From: JBNAVY01 sp049700195
Lineage (GTDB): Bacteria; Bacillota; Thermoanaerobacteria; Thermoanaerobacterales; Thermoanaerobacteraceae
Length of the DNA stretch: 64,000 nucleotides
Assembly (NCBI GenBank): GCA_049700195.1
Contig: JBNAVY010000004.1
Location: 1-64,000, forward strand
Direction of reading: 5' to 3'
The notes below the pieces were generated by a model. The model was not told the origin of the DNA and searched no databases. It was given only the letters and a program-made list of their open reading frames with translations. Both the position numbers and the translations under genes were made by a program. Below are positions 44,286-54,205 of the stretch, one piece after another (the stretch's first letter is position 1; every line of letters begins with the position of its first letter).

Positions 44286-45140
44286 TTAACTTTTCAAAAT
44301 ATCTCCAATCGTTGAATTTAAACCATCTTTTATGGCATATTCAAACAATTCAGTTTCGCTTATTCTTAATTTTTCTTTCAAGTCTTTATCAACTATAATT
44401 ATAACATGGTATTTGCCTGGTATAAAATTATTTATAATTTTATGTATTTTTTCAGTTTCCAAAACAGCAATTGTATTAACTGTCATACTACCTTTCTTAT
44501 GAAATTCTGATTTTTTGTATAAAAGATTTCTAATATGCAAAAACTTTGATTTATTAATTTCTTTTTTAGCTGCAATTATCAAAATGATACCAAAAACCGA
44601 ATATATATATTTTATATCATTTATATTATAAAGTATTGAATAATATAGAATAATTATCCCTATGAAATATGAAGAATAAACTGTTATCAAAACTGCTTTA
44701 TAAAAACCGATAAAATGTGCCAAAATACTTTTTAGTACTCTTCCACCATCTAAGGGTAAGCCAGGTAAAAGATTAAAAGCAGCCATAATAACATTAAATT
44801 TTATAAGATATTCCAAATTAATGTTCATTAATTGTGAAATAAATATTATCAAAAAAGAAAAAAAAATATTGGAGATTGGTCCTGATAACGCAATTATTAT
44901 TTCAAGATCTGGCCTTATAAAAACAATACTGTCCAGAATTGCAGTACCTCCAAAAGGGTAAATATCTAATTGTAATACATCTATACCAACTTTTTTAGCA
45001 GCATAAATATGGCTTAATTCATGTATTAATACTGTCAAAATTATAAAAAACATTTCTTTAAAATAACCAGTTACAACAAAAAAGAAAAGGAAAACCCATG
45101 TAAAAAAATTTATATTTACTTTTACACCGTAAATATTCAT
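44286..45140 (-). CDS. spoIVFB: SpoIVFB-like intramembrane metalloprotease
   Basis: 284-residue M50 protease with about six membrane helices. Zinc motif H-E-L-S-H near residues 40-44 and N-L-L-P-G-L-P-L-D-G-G-R near 122-133 supply the ligands; a C-terminal CBS-like region follows (~210-284). In sporulation it releases sigma-K from its pro-form. It overlaps the SpoIVFA-like gene by 4 nt, the conserved fa-fb pair. Confidence 0.9.
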   Translation of the reverse strand: MNIYGVKVNINFFTWVFLFFFVVTGYFKEMFFIILTVLIHELSHIYAAKKVGIDVLQLDIYPFGGTAILDSIVFIRPDLEIIIALSGPISNIFFSFLIIFISQLMNINLEYLIKFNVIMAAFNLLPGLPLDGGRVLKSILAHFIGFYKAVLITVYSSYFIGIIILYYSILYNINDIKYIYSVFGIILIIAAKKEINKSKFLHIRNLLYKKSEFHKKGSMTVNTIAVLETEKIHKIINNFIPGKYHVIIIVDKDLKEKLRISETELFEYAIKDGLNSTIGDILKS

Positions 45141-45874
45141 TTATTTTCCGAATCGATACTCCCTATTATTGCTATTTTAGTAAGAGGATCAATGGGTTTT
45201 CCATTTTCCCAAATTTCAAAATGAAGGTGAGGTGCTGTAGTCTTGCCTGTATTTCCGGTTTTCCCTATTACATCACCTTGTTTGATTTTTTCTCCAACTA
45301 CAACATCTATTTCTGATAAATGAGCATAAACCGTTCTTAAACTATTATTATGCTGTAAAACAATTAGTTTTCCAAAATCTCCATTGTTGTCTTCTGCAAT
45401 CATAACAGTTCCATCTAATACTGCTTTTACATCCTTCCCAATTGGAACTTCAATATCTATTCCATCATGTTTTACAACTTTATTTGAAATTGGATCAACC
45501 CTTTCACCAAATCCTGAAGTAATTATACCATTAACCGGTGAAATCATTTTATCTGTTTTTTCTACAGGCACATTTTGCATATCATTATTTGTTGAAAAAA
45601 CTTTTACAACATTATCTTTCAGTACAGGAAATTGCTTTTCAACTAACTTTAATCCTTTTTTTGCATTTTCATAATCCATATTATAATTTAAAACTGCTTT
45701 TGTTCCATTTATAAATGTGTTTGTGATAGGTATATTAACAGCATTAAAAAGCATTACTACCCCTAATAAAACAAGAACAATTATAAATTGATTTTCAAAA
45801 GTTTCAATATATTTTTTGTAAAACGTTAATTTTTTATTACCATAATTAGAAATATATTTGCTTCGTTTCTTCAT
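45137..45874 (-). CDS. spoIVFA: SpoIVFA-like M23 (LytM) peptidase-domain protein
   Basis: 245 residues: cytoplasmic N-tail, one membrane helix (~30-52), a linker, and a C-terminal LytM domain (~110-235). Zinc and catalytic positions are all retained: H-D-G-I-D near residue 139, Y-A-H-L near 187 and H-L-H-F-E near 217. In Bacillus SpoIVFA the domain is thought to be a non-enzymatic inhibitor of SpoIVFB; here it could be catalytic. Coupled by a 4-nt overlap to the protease gene. Confidence 0.85.
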   Translation of the reverse strand: MKKRSKYISNYGNKKLTFYKKYIETFENQFIIVLVLLGVVMLFNAVNIPITNTFINGTKAVLNYNMDYENAKKGLKLVEKQFPVLKDNVVKVFSTNNDMQNVPVEKTDKMISPVNGIITSGFGERVDPISNKVVKHDGIDIEVPIGKDVKAVLDGTVMIAEDNNGDFGKLIVLQHNNSLRTVYAHLSEIDVVVGEKIKQGDVIGKTGNTGKTTAPHLHFEIWENGKPIDPLTKIAIIGSIDSENK

Positions 45875-45935
45875 AGGTCCATGCCCCCTTCACTATATAT
45901 TTATATTTTAAAAGAGGGCATAATATGCTAAAAGA

Positions 45936-46331
45936 TTATTCTTCCGCTTCTCTCCACTGTAAAAGACCACTATCCAGTCCTTTAATCAGGACTTCTGCCG
46001 AAGCTAAATTTGTTGCTAAGGGTATACCATGAACATCACAGACTCGCAAAAGTGCTAAAATATCAGGCTCATGTGGCTGAACAGTAAGAGGATCTCTTAA
46101 AAATATAACTAAATCCATCTTATTTTCAGCTATCATAGCACCTATTTGCTGATCTCCTCCCATTGGACCTGGTAAAAACCTGTGAACTTTAAGACCTGTT
46201 GCTTCACTGACTAGAGAGCCTGTATGACCTGTTGCAAATATATTGCATTTTGAAAGTATATCTTTATAAGCTATAGAGAAATTTACCATAAGATCTTTTT
46301 TCTTATCATGAGCAATTAAAGCGACATTCAT
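45936..46331 (-). CDS. mgsA: methylglyoxal synthase
   Basis: Converts dihydroxyacetone phosphate to methylglyoxal and phosphate. 131 residues with the family motifs A-L-I-A-H-D-x-K-K at 4-12, A-T-G-H-T-G (33-38) and [11 protein letters not shown] (55-65); the catalytic Asp is in G-G-D. Directly downstream of rodA on the same strand. Confidence 0.97.
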   Translation of the reverse strand: MNVALIAHDKKKDLMVNFSIAYKDILSKCNIFATGHTGSLVSEATGLKVHRFLPGPMGGDQQIGAMIAENKMDLVIFLRDPLTVQPHEPDILALLRVCDVHGIPLATNLASAEVLIKGLDSGLLQWREAEE

Positions 46332-46343
46332 AATATAATCCTC

Positions 46344-47441
46344 CTAAAAATTAATCTTTTGCCTTCTCATACCAATATTTAATAACAGCCCTATAGCTAT
46401 CATATTTGAAACCATAGAACTCCCTCCGTAACTCATAAATGGCAAAGGAATACCAGTAATAGGCATTATTCCAATTGTCATACCAATATTCTCAAAGATA
46501 TGGAATGTAAACATAGCAATAATTCCAACAGCAACTAAAGTGCCATATTTATCTTTTGCATTAAAAGCTATTTTCCAAGCTCTATAAATCATAAAAATAT
46601 AAAGAATTATTAGTATAGCCGCACCTATAAATCCAAGTTCTTCACCAATTACTGAAAAAATAAAGTCGGTCCATGATTCAGGTAAATAATATAATTGAGT
46701 CTGGCTGCCATGAAACAATCCTTTACCAAAAAACATACCCGAACCTATAGCTATTTTTGATTGTATTACATGATATCCTGTACCCATGGGATCTAAATCA
46801 GGATTTATAAAAGAAAGCAATCTATTTCTTTGATATGGTTTTAAAATTTTATATCCAATAGGTAACAAAGCAATACCTATCCCAAATAATTCTGCTAATA
46901 CTCTAGTTTTAATACCAGATATATAAACCATTGCTATGAATATTGCAAGAAAAACTAAAGCTGTACCCAAATCTGGCTGTAACATTACTATTACAAAAGG
47001 AATACCAACATAGACCAACGGCCATACTAGCTCTTTAAAACTTTTTATTTCATCTATGTTGCTGAACATATTAGCAAGAGTCAGAATAAGTGCAATCTTC
47101 GAAAACTCAGAAGGTTGTAAATCGACTGGTCCTATGTGTATCCAGCTTTGTGCTCCATTACTAACTTTACCAATAATCAAAACAAGTATAATTCCAATAA
47201 GATTGATAATATATATAGCTGTTGAAAACTTTGCAAAGACATTATAATCTACAAGATTTACTAATATTAGCATAATAAGGCCAATTAAAATTGCAATAGA
47301 TTGAACAATAGCTTTTTTGTATGAACCAGTTTCAACAGCATGTGATGCACTTAAAATTACAATAACACTAAATACAGATATTAACAAAACAGTGGCAAGA
47401 AGTCCAAAGTCGAAATTTTTCAGCAGTTTTTTATTAAACAC
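46344..47441 (-). CDS. rodA: RodA (SEDS peptidoglycan glycosyltransferase)
   Basis: 365 residues with ten hydrophobic segments. Signature segments: Q-P-S-E-F-S-K near residue 107, Q-P-D-L-G-T-A near 154, the long loop R-N-R-L-L-S-F-I-N-P-D, and P-F-M-S-Y-G-G-S-S near 340. RodA polymerises glycan in the elongasome, with the PBP2 and MreBCD encoded at 49467-54184. GTG start with AAAGGGG. Confidence 0.95.
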   Translation of the reverse strand: MFNKKLLKNFDFGLLATVLLISVFSVIVILSASHAVETGSYKKAIVQSIAILIGLIMLILVNLVDYNVFAKFSTAIYIINLIGIILVLIIGKVSNGAQSWIHIGPVDLQPSEFSKIALILTLANMFSNIDEIKSFKELVWPLVYVGIPFVIVMLQPDLGTALVFLAIFIAMVYISGIKTRVLAELFGIGIALLPIGYKILKPYQRNRLLSFINPDLDPMGTGYHVIQSKIAIGSGMFFGKGLFHGSQTQLYYLPESWTDFIFSVIGEELGFIGAAILIILYIFMIYRAWKIAFNAKDKYGTLVAVGIIAMFTFHIFENIGMTIGIMPITGIPLPFMSYGGSSMVSNMIAIGLLLNIGMRRQKINF

Positions 47442-47516
47442 AGTTTATTCCCCTTTGAAATATATAATCACATTTTGTATTATATCATATTAGGAATATC
47501 TATACCATATAAAAAA

Positions 47517-47534
47517 AACTGGCTTTTGCCAGTT
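47517..47534 (-). terminator. terminator after minE
   Basis: AACTGGC/GCCAGTT, 7-bp stem with TTTT loop, followed on the minus strand by a run of seven T. The stem overlaps the minE stop codon. Confidence 0.88.
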
Positions 47535-47808
47535 ATCTTACAACTTGTTTCATTTTTTTAATTGGAATATTTGCATGAAGTGCAGGCATATATGTGTTAT
47601 CGTTTCTTTTCTCCCTTGTTATTTCTACGTTTAACCCTGCTTCATCAATATCTGCATAATTAGATATAACATTTAAAATATCCTCTTTTATCATTTCCAG
47701 AAATTTTGGGGATACATCAGATCTATCATGTACTAACAAAAGCTGTAGTCTTTCTTTTGCTACGTCTTTGCTGTTATTCTTTCCCATAAACGATTTAAAT
47801 AAATCCAC
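47533..47808 (-). CDS. minE: cell-division topological specificity factor MinE
   Basis: About 91 residues, beginning M-D-L-F-K-S-F, the amphipathic membrane-targeting helix. The MinD-binding strand A-K-E-R-L-Q-L-L-L-V-H-D-R follows. GTG at 47808 with GGAGG 8 nt away gives the usual start; the GTG at 47817 is part of the ribosome-binding region. Third gene of minCDE. Confidence 0.95.
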   Translation of the reverse strand: MDLFKSFMGKNNSKDVAKERLQLLLVHDRSDVSPKFLEMIKEDILNVISNYADIDEAGLNVEITREKRNDNTYMPALHANIPIKKMKQVVR

Positions 47809-47830
47809 AAAACACACCTCCTAAAATGGA

Positions 47831-48625
47831 TTAAGCCATTTTAAATAATCTTTTTAATCTTTCTACAAATCCATTACCAGTTTCAAGATTTATTATAGGA
47901 ACTTCATTCCCAATCAATCTTTCTACTAAATTCCTATATGCTTGTCCTGCCAGAGACTTTTCATCAGTAACTATTGGTTCTCCCCTATTTGTTGATATGA
48001 CTATATTTTCGTCATCCGGTATAACACCAAGTAAATCAATAGCAAGAATATCAATTATATCCTCAATATTCATCATATCTCCACGTTTTACCATGTCCAT
48101 TTTTATTCTATTTATAACAAGCAATGGATCATGTATTTCAGATGCCTCCAAAAGTCCTATTATTCTATCTGCATCTCTTACAGCTGATACTTCAGGAGTA
48201 GTAACAACTACAGCTCTATCTGCACCAGCTATAGCATTTTTAAATCCTTGTTCTATACCTGCAGGGCAGTCAACAATTACATAATCAAATTCCTCTTTTA
48301 AATCTGAAGTAAGCTTTTGCATTTGTTCAGGATTTATAGCAGATTTATCTCTTGTCTGTGCAGCAGGCAAAAGGTATAAACTCTCAAATCTTTTGTCTTT
48401 TATTAATGCTTGTTTTAACCTGCATTGTCCCTCGACAACATCTACTATATCATAAACTATTCTATTTTCTAAACCCATAACAACATCTAGATTTCTAAGA
48501 CCTATATCCGTATCCATTAAAACTACTTTATAACCTTTCATTGCCAAATATGTACCAATATTTGCAGTAGAGGTAGTTTTCCCGACTCCACCTTTACCAG
48601 ATGTTATAACTATAACTTCACTCAT
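47831..48625 (-). CDS. minD: septum-site-determining ATPase MinD
   Basis: 264 residues, deviant Walker A G-K-G-G-V-G-K-T-T at 10-18, D-x-D-I-G-L-R-N-L-D near 38-47, V-D-C-P-A-G-I-E near 118, and a C-terminal amphipathic membrane-targeting helix (F-V-E-R-L-K-R-L-F-K). Places the division septum with MinC and MinE. Confidence 0.97.
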   Translation of the reverse strand: MSEVIVITSGKGGVGKTTSTANIGTYLAMKGYKVVLMDTDIGLRNLDVVMGLENRIVYDIVDVVEGQCRLKQALIKDKRFESLYLLPAAQTRDKSAINPEQMQKLTSDLKEEFDYVIVDCPAGIEQGFKNAIAGADRAVVVTTPEVSAVRDADRIIGLLEASEIHDPLLVINRIKMDMVKRGDMMNIEDIIDILAIDLLGVIPDDENIVISTNRGEPIVTDEKSLAGQAYRNLVERLIGNEVPIINLETGNGFVERLKRLFKMA

Positions 48626-48664
48626 TATACCACTCCATTCGATATTTTACTTTTTAAGAATATT

Positions 48665-49312
48665 TTACCATATGTTTTCCCCATGGTAAAGTGTTTTAAC
48701 AATAATTTTACCTTTTTTAACAAAAGCAATTTCAGGATATTCTATTTCATCATCTTTATCAGGTGACCTTGATATAATATTTCCTATTCTAAGTTGCATT
48801 GCTCTTAAAGATGATGCTGTTATAAATGCATTTAAATTGCCTGTAAAACCAGCATGAGCAATTCCCCTTAAAGTACCTACAACTACTATATTGCCAGATG
48901 CTTGTACTATGCCACCAGGATTAACATCCCCCACAATAATAAGATTGCCATAATATTTCAATATTTGGCCTGACCTTATGGTTCCTTTATAAAATTTTGT
49001 TATCCCCTCTTCTAAACCATCAAATATTTCATTTTCATTAGTTACATTTTTAAGGTGTCTTTCTTGTATTTTTTTTATTTGTACTTCAACACCATATTTA
49101 TCTAAAATAAAATCTTTTAATTCTTTAAGTTCTTTTTCGGTAACATTAAGACTCTTGACCTTAACTGTCATAATAGCACCCTCAAAAAACCTTGCAGACT
49201 TTTCTATTCTATTCACTATTTTTTCTTCTATTAACTTTATATCAGCTGCTTCATCAAATACTATAACAAGCCCGTCTTTTGTTCCTTGAATTTTAATATT
49301 ATTATTTACCAT
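48665..49312 (-). CDS. minC: septum-site-determining protein MinC
   Basis: 215 residues: N-terminal MinC_N domain (~1-100) and a C-terminal beta-helix with G-D-V-N-P-G-G and V-V-V-G-T-L-R-G-I-A-H-A-G, the FtsZ/MinD-binding face. First gene of minCDE, 40 nt before minD. Confidence 0.95.
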   Translation of the reverse strand: MVNNNIKIQGTKDGLVIVFDEAADIKLIEEKIVNRIEKSARFFEGAIMTVKVKSLNVTEKELKELKDFILDKYGVEVQIKKIQERHLKNVTNENEIFDGLEEGITKFYKGTIRSGQILKYYGNLIIVGDVNPGGIVQASGNIVVVGTLRGIAHAGFTGNLNAFITASSLRAMQLRIGNIISRSPDKDDEIEYPEIAFVKKGKIIVKTLYHGENIW

Positions 49313-49404
49313 ATTGTACCCCCAAAAAACTTGTTAATATCTATATTCTCCATAAAAACATAATTTCCTTCTTTATTGATAAAAAAAAGAGTATAAAAGT
49401 AAAG

Positions 49405-49450
49405 AGCACACCCAAAAATTATTCGATTTATATCTAAAATTTGGTGTGCT
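49405..49450 (-). terminator. terminator after mrdA (mre operon)
   Basis: AGCACACC pairs with GGTGTGCT (8 bp), with extra A-T pairing around a long loop, followed on the minus strand by U-rich sequence ending in eight T. It ends the maf-radC-mreBCD-mrdA transcript before minC. Confidence 0.7.
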
Positions 49451-49466
49451 TCTAATAAAACTATTT

Positions 49467-51770
49467 TTATCTAATAGGAGAATTACCAACATTAAAATTA
49501 TTTTGATTATCTTGATTATCAAGACCGAAATAGGCATTAAATATATCTCTGGCAACATTTGCAACATAGGACCCTGCTCCACCTTGATATATAACTGCTG
49601 CAACTGCTATTTGAGGATTATCATACGGTGCAAATCCTACAAACCATGCATAATTATCTCTGCCCCATACTTCAGCTGTACCTGTTTTACCTCCTACAGT
49701 TACAGGGAAATTCCTGAATGCAGCACTTGCTGTACCTCCTTGTTCTGTAGCACCTTTCATTCCAAGTTTTATTGCATCAAGATATTTTTGTGGTATATCT
49801 ATTTTATTAAGAATTTCTGGTTTTGTCTGTTCAACAACATTCCCATCCGGTGTTAAAATTTTATCAACAATATGAAGTCTGTATCTTGTCCCACCATTTA
49901 CAAGAGTAGAAATATAGCCAGCTACTTCTAATGGAGTAAATTGATTATCACCCTGCCCAATAGAAGCACTGCAAGCATCTGTTAAACTCCAGTGTCCAGC
50001 AAAATACATGAGACTCCACAACTCTTTCTGAAGTTTAATATCTTTTATACCCATTTTATCTAACTGCAAAAAAGTATTATAATCGCTTAAATTGCCCGTA
50101 TCAATTATTTTAAGTATTTTTTCAAATTGTTCTTGAGTTATTTTTCCATTAGGATTTTTATTATTTTTAACCATAGATCTTATAATACTGATATTGTATT
50201 CTTTTTTAAACTGTGGACTCCCTATTATACCCTTTGTTTCATAAAGTTCTATACCAGTTTTTTGATCTAAACCAAACTGATGAGCATAATTTATTATTTT
50301 TTCAATATTTGTTCCCATCCTCCTTGCCATCTCATAAAAGAAAGTATCTGTTGAATATTTTATAGCATCAGAGACATTTACCCATCCTTGAGTTTGATGA
50401 TATTCATTCCATAACCAATTAGTTTGCTTTGTATAGGGGAATATACCAGGATCAAGATATTTTTCATCAATAGTTGTAACCCCAGACTCTAAAGCAGCAA
50501 GTGCAACAGCCATTTTATATGTTGAACCAGGAGGAATAGCTCCTTGTGTAGCATAATTAAATACAGGACTGGGTTCAATTGTAGCATTTCTTGACTTAAA
50601 AAGCTCATTTACAATACTTGCAGGAGGATTTCCTGTTGCAAATATATTAGGATCATATCCTGGAACACTGGCAAGAGCTAATATTTTACCAGTATGAACA
50701 TCTACAACAACTGCAGCGCCAATCTTCGCATTTATAAATTTCTTTCCATAAACGCCATTTCTAATATTTTCCATTGTCTTTATCAAAGATTCTTCTGCTG
50801 CCATTTGTATATTTTTATCAATAGTCAAAAATACGGTATCACCTGGAATGGGTGGAACAACATTTAAATTTTTTATGAATCTTCCGAAATTATCCACCTC
50901 AACCTGTTGTCCTCCATCTTTTCCTTTTAGATATTTTTCATATAAAGCTTCTAAACCAGAGTGACCAACCAAATCTGTAAGTTTATATTTAGTCATATCC
51001 AGATTTTTTAAATCATCTTGTGTTATTCTTCCTATATAACCAAGGCTTTGTGATAAAAGATCACCATAAGGATAATATCTTATTGGTTTTACTGTTATAA
51101 TAACTCCAGGCAATTCTAAATGGTTTTCTTCTATTTCCGAAACAGTTCTCTGATCAACATCAAGAGCAACCTCAACAGGTTGATATTGGTTGTAACCCTG
51201 TTCTTCCATAAGCTGTCTTACAACCATTATTTTTCTCATATCTGATTTACTATTGTTCTGTGATATTTTAAATTTTTCTACTAATATATCCCAGGCCTCT
51301 TGAGCAGTAGCATTAATACTTATGTTATTTGCTTTCTTCCATGCAAGTTCTCTTGATTCAAGAGTTGAATTATTTATTTGCGTTTCTTCTGGATTTTTAA
51401 AGTTAAAATATGGTGTACCGTTATCATCTATAAAAATAGGCAAATCATCTTTATACTTAACATTATTTTTAATTAAAATATTAACTAATTTTAAAATCGT
51501 ATCATTAAGATGACTATCTACAACTTCACTTTTCATTATTTCAACTGAAAAGCTTGGCCTGTCAGTTGCAAGCTTAACTCCATATCTATCAACGATATTT
51601 CCTCTTGGAGCATCAACTGGAATAAGCCTTATCGCTTGCTTTACAGATAGGTCTCTGTAGTAATCTCCATTAATAAGCTGCAGATAAACGAGTCTGCTCG
51701 TCAACACAGTAAAAGCTAATAAAATAATTATACCCAGATTATAAAACTTCTTTTTAAACTGCTCATCCAA
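49467..51770 (-). CDS. mrdA: penicillin-binding protein 2 (elongasome transpeptidase)
   Basis: About 767 residues: one membrane helix (~10-30), PBP dimerisation domain (~50-315), and transpeptidase domain with S-T-Y-K near 415 (catalytic Ser), S-T-D near 475 and K-T-G-T near 695. An extra ~55-residue helical insert (around residues 535-590) lies within the transpeptidase domain. TTG at 51770 fits GAGGGTG at 6 nt; the earlier TTG is inside the ribosome-binding site. It follows mreBCD; partner of RodA. Confidence 0.93.
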   Translation of the reverse strand: MDEQFKKKFYNLGIIILLAFTVLTSRLVYLQLINGDYYRDLSVKQAIRLIPVDAPRGNIVDRYGVKLATDRPSFSVEIMKSEVVDSHLNDTILKLVNILIKNNVKYKDDLPIFIDDNGTPYFNFKNPEETQINNSTLESRELAWKKANNISINATAQEAWDILVEKFKISQNNSKSDMRKIMVVRQLMEEQGYNQYQPVEVALDVDQRTVSEIEENHLELPGVIITVKPIRYYPYGDLLSQSLGYIGRITQDDLKNLDMTKYKLTDLVGHSGLEALYEKYLKGKDGGQQVEVDNFGRFIKNLNVVPPIPGDTVFLTIDKNIQMAAEESLIKTMENIRNGVYGKKFINAKIGAAVVVDVHTGKILALASVPGYDPNIFATGNPPASIVNELFKSRNATIEPSPVFNYATQGAIPPGSTYKMAVALAALESGVTTIDEKYLDPGIFPYTKQTNWLWNEYHQTQGWVNVSDAIKYSTDTFFYEMARRMGTNIEKIINYAHQFGLDQKTGIELYETKGIIGSPQFKKEYNISIIRSMVKNNKNPNGKITQEQFEKILKIIDTGNLSDYNTFLQLDKMGIKDIKLQKELWSLMYFAGHWSLTDACSASIGQGDNQFTPLEVAGYISTLVNGGTRYRLHIVDKILTPDGNVVEQTKPEILNKIDIPQKYLDAIKLGMKGATEQGGTASAAFRNFPVTVGGKTGTAEVWGRDNYAWFVGFAPYDNPQIAVAAVIYQGGAGSYVANVARDIFNAYFGLDNQDNQNNFNVGNSPIR

Positions 51771-51802
51771 ATATATCACCCTCAAAATAAAGAAGAGTTA
51801 TA

Positions 51803-52315
51803 CTACATATCTTTAAACAAACTCTTTCTGCTATCATTTATATATCTATTAAAAATAACAATGTACTTATAAAAAAATATTATTATAACAGTATTATATA
51901 TTGCTTGTTTTATTGCAATATCTGTAAAATTTGCAGCAAAATCAAAATGATATTTCATTAAAACCATAGAAAACATTATTATAAGGTTATACACAATTGT
52001 ACCTATAAAAACAAATACAGAAGCAACAAAAGTACTTTCTTTAAAAACATTTTTACTTATAATACCAGAAACATATGAAACAAGCAATAATGGCAATGTG
52101 TTAACTCCAATAGCATTATTAAATAAAATATCTTGAAAAAGTCCGCCAAATAAACTGAGGTAAATAGCTTCTGTTTGCCCATTTAAAAGTGAAAAACTTA
52201 AAATAACTACAAGAACAGTGTCGGGTTTAACTCCAAAAAAACTAATATATTGAAATAAAGTAGACTGTAATATTATTAATAACAATACCAATAAATATTT
52301 ATATATAATTCTCAT
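51803..52315 (-). CDS. mreD: rod-shape-determining protein MreD
   Basis: 170 residues, five or six hydrophobic segments, with P-D-T-V-L-V-V-I-L-S near residue 31 and G-L-F-Q-D-I-L-F near 58, as in MreD. Between mreC and mrdA on the same strand. Confidence 0.92.
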   Translation of the reverse strand: MRIIYKYLLVLLLIILQSTLFQYISFFGVKPDTVLVVILSFSLLNGQTEAIYLSLFGGLFQDILFNNAIGVNTLPLLLVSYVSGIISKNVFKESTFVASVFVFIGTIVYNLIIMFSMVLMKYHFDFAANFTDIAIKQAIYNTVIIIFFYKYIVIFNRYINDSRKSLFKDM

Positions 52316-52320
52316 AAATT

Positions 52321-53151
52321 CTACTTCCCTGTATTTTTTATGTTTGTTACAACAAGTACGTATTCTAATCTTTCAAAATCAGCCGAAGGTTTTATTACTG
52401 CTTGTTTTAGCAATGAACCAGGTTCTTTTGTAACTTTTAATACCTTACCTATAATAAGCCCTTTTGGGAACTTGCTCATATCAGATGTTGTAATTATATC
52501 ACCTTCAATAAGTTCAGCATCTAAAGGAAGATATATCATAATAAGTCCACCATTGGAGTCTCCTCTTACAATTCCGTTATCTCTTGTTCTAATATCAATT
52601 GCACTTACAGAACTGTCGCGGTCAACTATAGATAATACCTTAGACCAATTTGAACCAACATTTGTAACTTCTCCTATCATATTGCCTTTTTCATCCAAAA
52701 CCGCCATTCCAGGCTTAATACCCTCATTAGTACCAATATCAATATTAAATGTATTAAACCAATTCCCCGGATTTTTACCAATAATTGTTGCTGATTTTGT
52801 TACTATCTCACTATTTTTATCTTTAAATTCTAAAGCTTGTTTTAAACGTTGATTTTCATTTATAAGTTCCTGCAGTTTTATATTATCTTTTTTTAATTTT
52901 TCAACCTCATTTTGAAGTTTATTATTTGTTTCTCTTAAAGTTCCAATTTCTTTTATAGACCTTATAAAGTTAGAAATATAATTTCCAGTCATATACAAAG
53001 TCTTTTGAACGGGAGCAAAAATAGAACCTGCAAAAGATTCTAGTTTTGTGACATTCCTTCCGCCCCCATAGCTATAAGCCATAGCAGCAATAAGTGCCAC
53101 GGCTATAAAAAATACAAAAACAACCTGCTTATACTTTGAAAAACGTGGCAC
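52321..53151 (-). CDS. mreC: rod-shape-determining protein MreC
   Basis: 276 residues: N-terminal membrane helix (~10-28), coiled coil (~65-110), and beta-barrel domains with W-F-N-T-F-N-I-D-I-G and G-M-A-V-L-D near 132-152. Connects MreB to the wall synthases. It lies 13 nt after mreB. Confidence 0.94.
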   Translation of the reverse strand: MPRFSKYKQVVFVFFIAVALIAAMAYSYGGGRNVTKLESFAGSIFAPVQKTLYMTGNYISNFIRSIKEIGTLRETNNKLQNEVEKLKKDNIKLQELINENQRLKQALEFKDKNSEIVTKSATIIGKNPGNWFNTFNIDIGTNEGIKPGMAVLDEKGNMIGEVTNVGSNWSKVLSIVDRDSSVSAIDIRTRDNGIVRGDSNGGLIMIYLPLDAELIEGDIITTSDMSKFPKGLIIGKVLKVTKEPGSLLKQAVIKPSADFERLEYVLVVTNIKNTGK

Positions 53152-53164
53152 TTTTATCCTCCTC

Positions 53165-54184
53165 TCAGCCTTTTGTCACAGGATTTAAGACTCTTCTAAA
53201 AAGTGAACTTTCTTCAAGTATTTTCCCTGCACCTAAAGCAACACAATCACATGGCTGATCTGCGATTTGAACGGGCATACCAGTTTCCTGTCTTATAAGA
53301 TTATCAATACCACTTAGCATGGCTCCGCCACCTGTTAGCATTATACCTCTATCCATAATATCTGCGGCAAGCTCTGGTGGTGTTTTTTCTAAAGTCATTT
53401 TTATAGCTTCTATTATACTTGATACTGGATCTTTTAATGCCTCCAAAATTTCTGTAGATGTTATTTTAAGTGTCTTGGGAAGACCAGATACTAAATCTCT
53501 TCCTCTTATATCCATTGTCTCTTCTTTTGTCTTTGGAAATGCAGAACCAATTTGTATTTTTATTTCTTCAGCAGTTCTTTCTCCAATCATAAGATTATAT
53601 TCACGTTTAATATAGTTTATTATTGATTCATCCATCTCATCTCCGCCAACTCTTAGAGATTTACTAGTCACAATGCCACCAAGGGAGATTATTGCAACAT
53701 CAGTTGTACCTCCACCTATATCGACAACCATGCTTCCTGTCGGTTCTTCAACAGGAAGACCTGCTCCTATAGCTGCTGCCATTGGTTCTTCAACTGTATG
53801 AGCTTCTTTTGCACCTGCCTGAAGTGCTGCTTCTGTTACTGCCCTTTTTTCAACTTCTGTAACACCAGATGGAATACCTACAATAACTCTAGGCCTGAAT
53901 AGCCCTTTTCTAGGATTAACTTTACTTATAAAATGATCTAACATTGTTTTTGTAATATCAAAATCAGCTATAACACCATCTCTCATAGGTCTTATTGCAA
54001 TTATATTCCCTGGTGTTCTACCTACCATTTTTTTTGCTTCTTCTCCAACTGCAAGAACTGTGTTGGAATCAGTTCTTATAGCTACAACAGAAGGCTCCCT
54101 TAAAATTATACCTTTCCCTTGAACATAAACAAGTGTTGTTGCTGTACCTAAATCTATTCCAATATCTTTTGAAAAACCTTTCAT
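53165..54184 (-). CDS. mreB: rod-shape-determining actin homologue MreB
   Basis: 339 residues with actin-fold motifs: [11 protein letters not shown] at 7-17, [10 protein letters not shown] near 158 and L-T-G-G-G-A-M-L near 283. Organises lateral wall synthesis. First of mreBCD-mrdA and preceded by radC. Confidence 0.97.
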   Translation of the reverse strand: MKGFSKDIGIDLGTATTLVYVQGKGIILREPSVVAIRTDSNTVLAVGEEAKKMVGRTPGNIIAIRPMRDGVIADFDITKTMLDHFISKVNPRKGLFRPRVIVGIPSGVTEVEKRAVTEAALQAGAKEAHTVEEPMAAAIGAGLPVEEPTGSMVVDIGGGTTDVAIISLGGIVTSKSLRVGGDEMDESIINYIKREYNLMIGERTAEEIKIQIGSAFPKTKEETMDIRGRDLVSGLPKTLKITSTEILEALKDPVSSIIEAIKMTLEKTPPELAADIMDRGIMLTGGGAMLSGIDNLIRQETGMPVQIADQPCDCVALGAGKILEESSLFRRVLNPVTKG

Positions 54185-54205
54185 CTAATATATACTCCTT
54201 CCTAT

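Noticed and set aside
49446..49856. 136-codon plus-strand ORF, cysteine-rich, opposite the end of mrdA
   Set aside because: Antisense to the conserved transpeptidase domain and the terminator; the cysteines come from reverse-complemented Ala/Thr codons.
52340..52852. 170-codon plus-strand ORF opposite mreC
   Set aside because: Shadow of a recognised gene, low-complexity Ile/Ser/Pro composition, no start signal.
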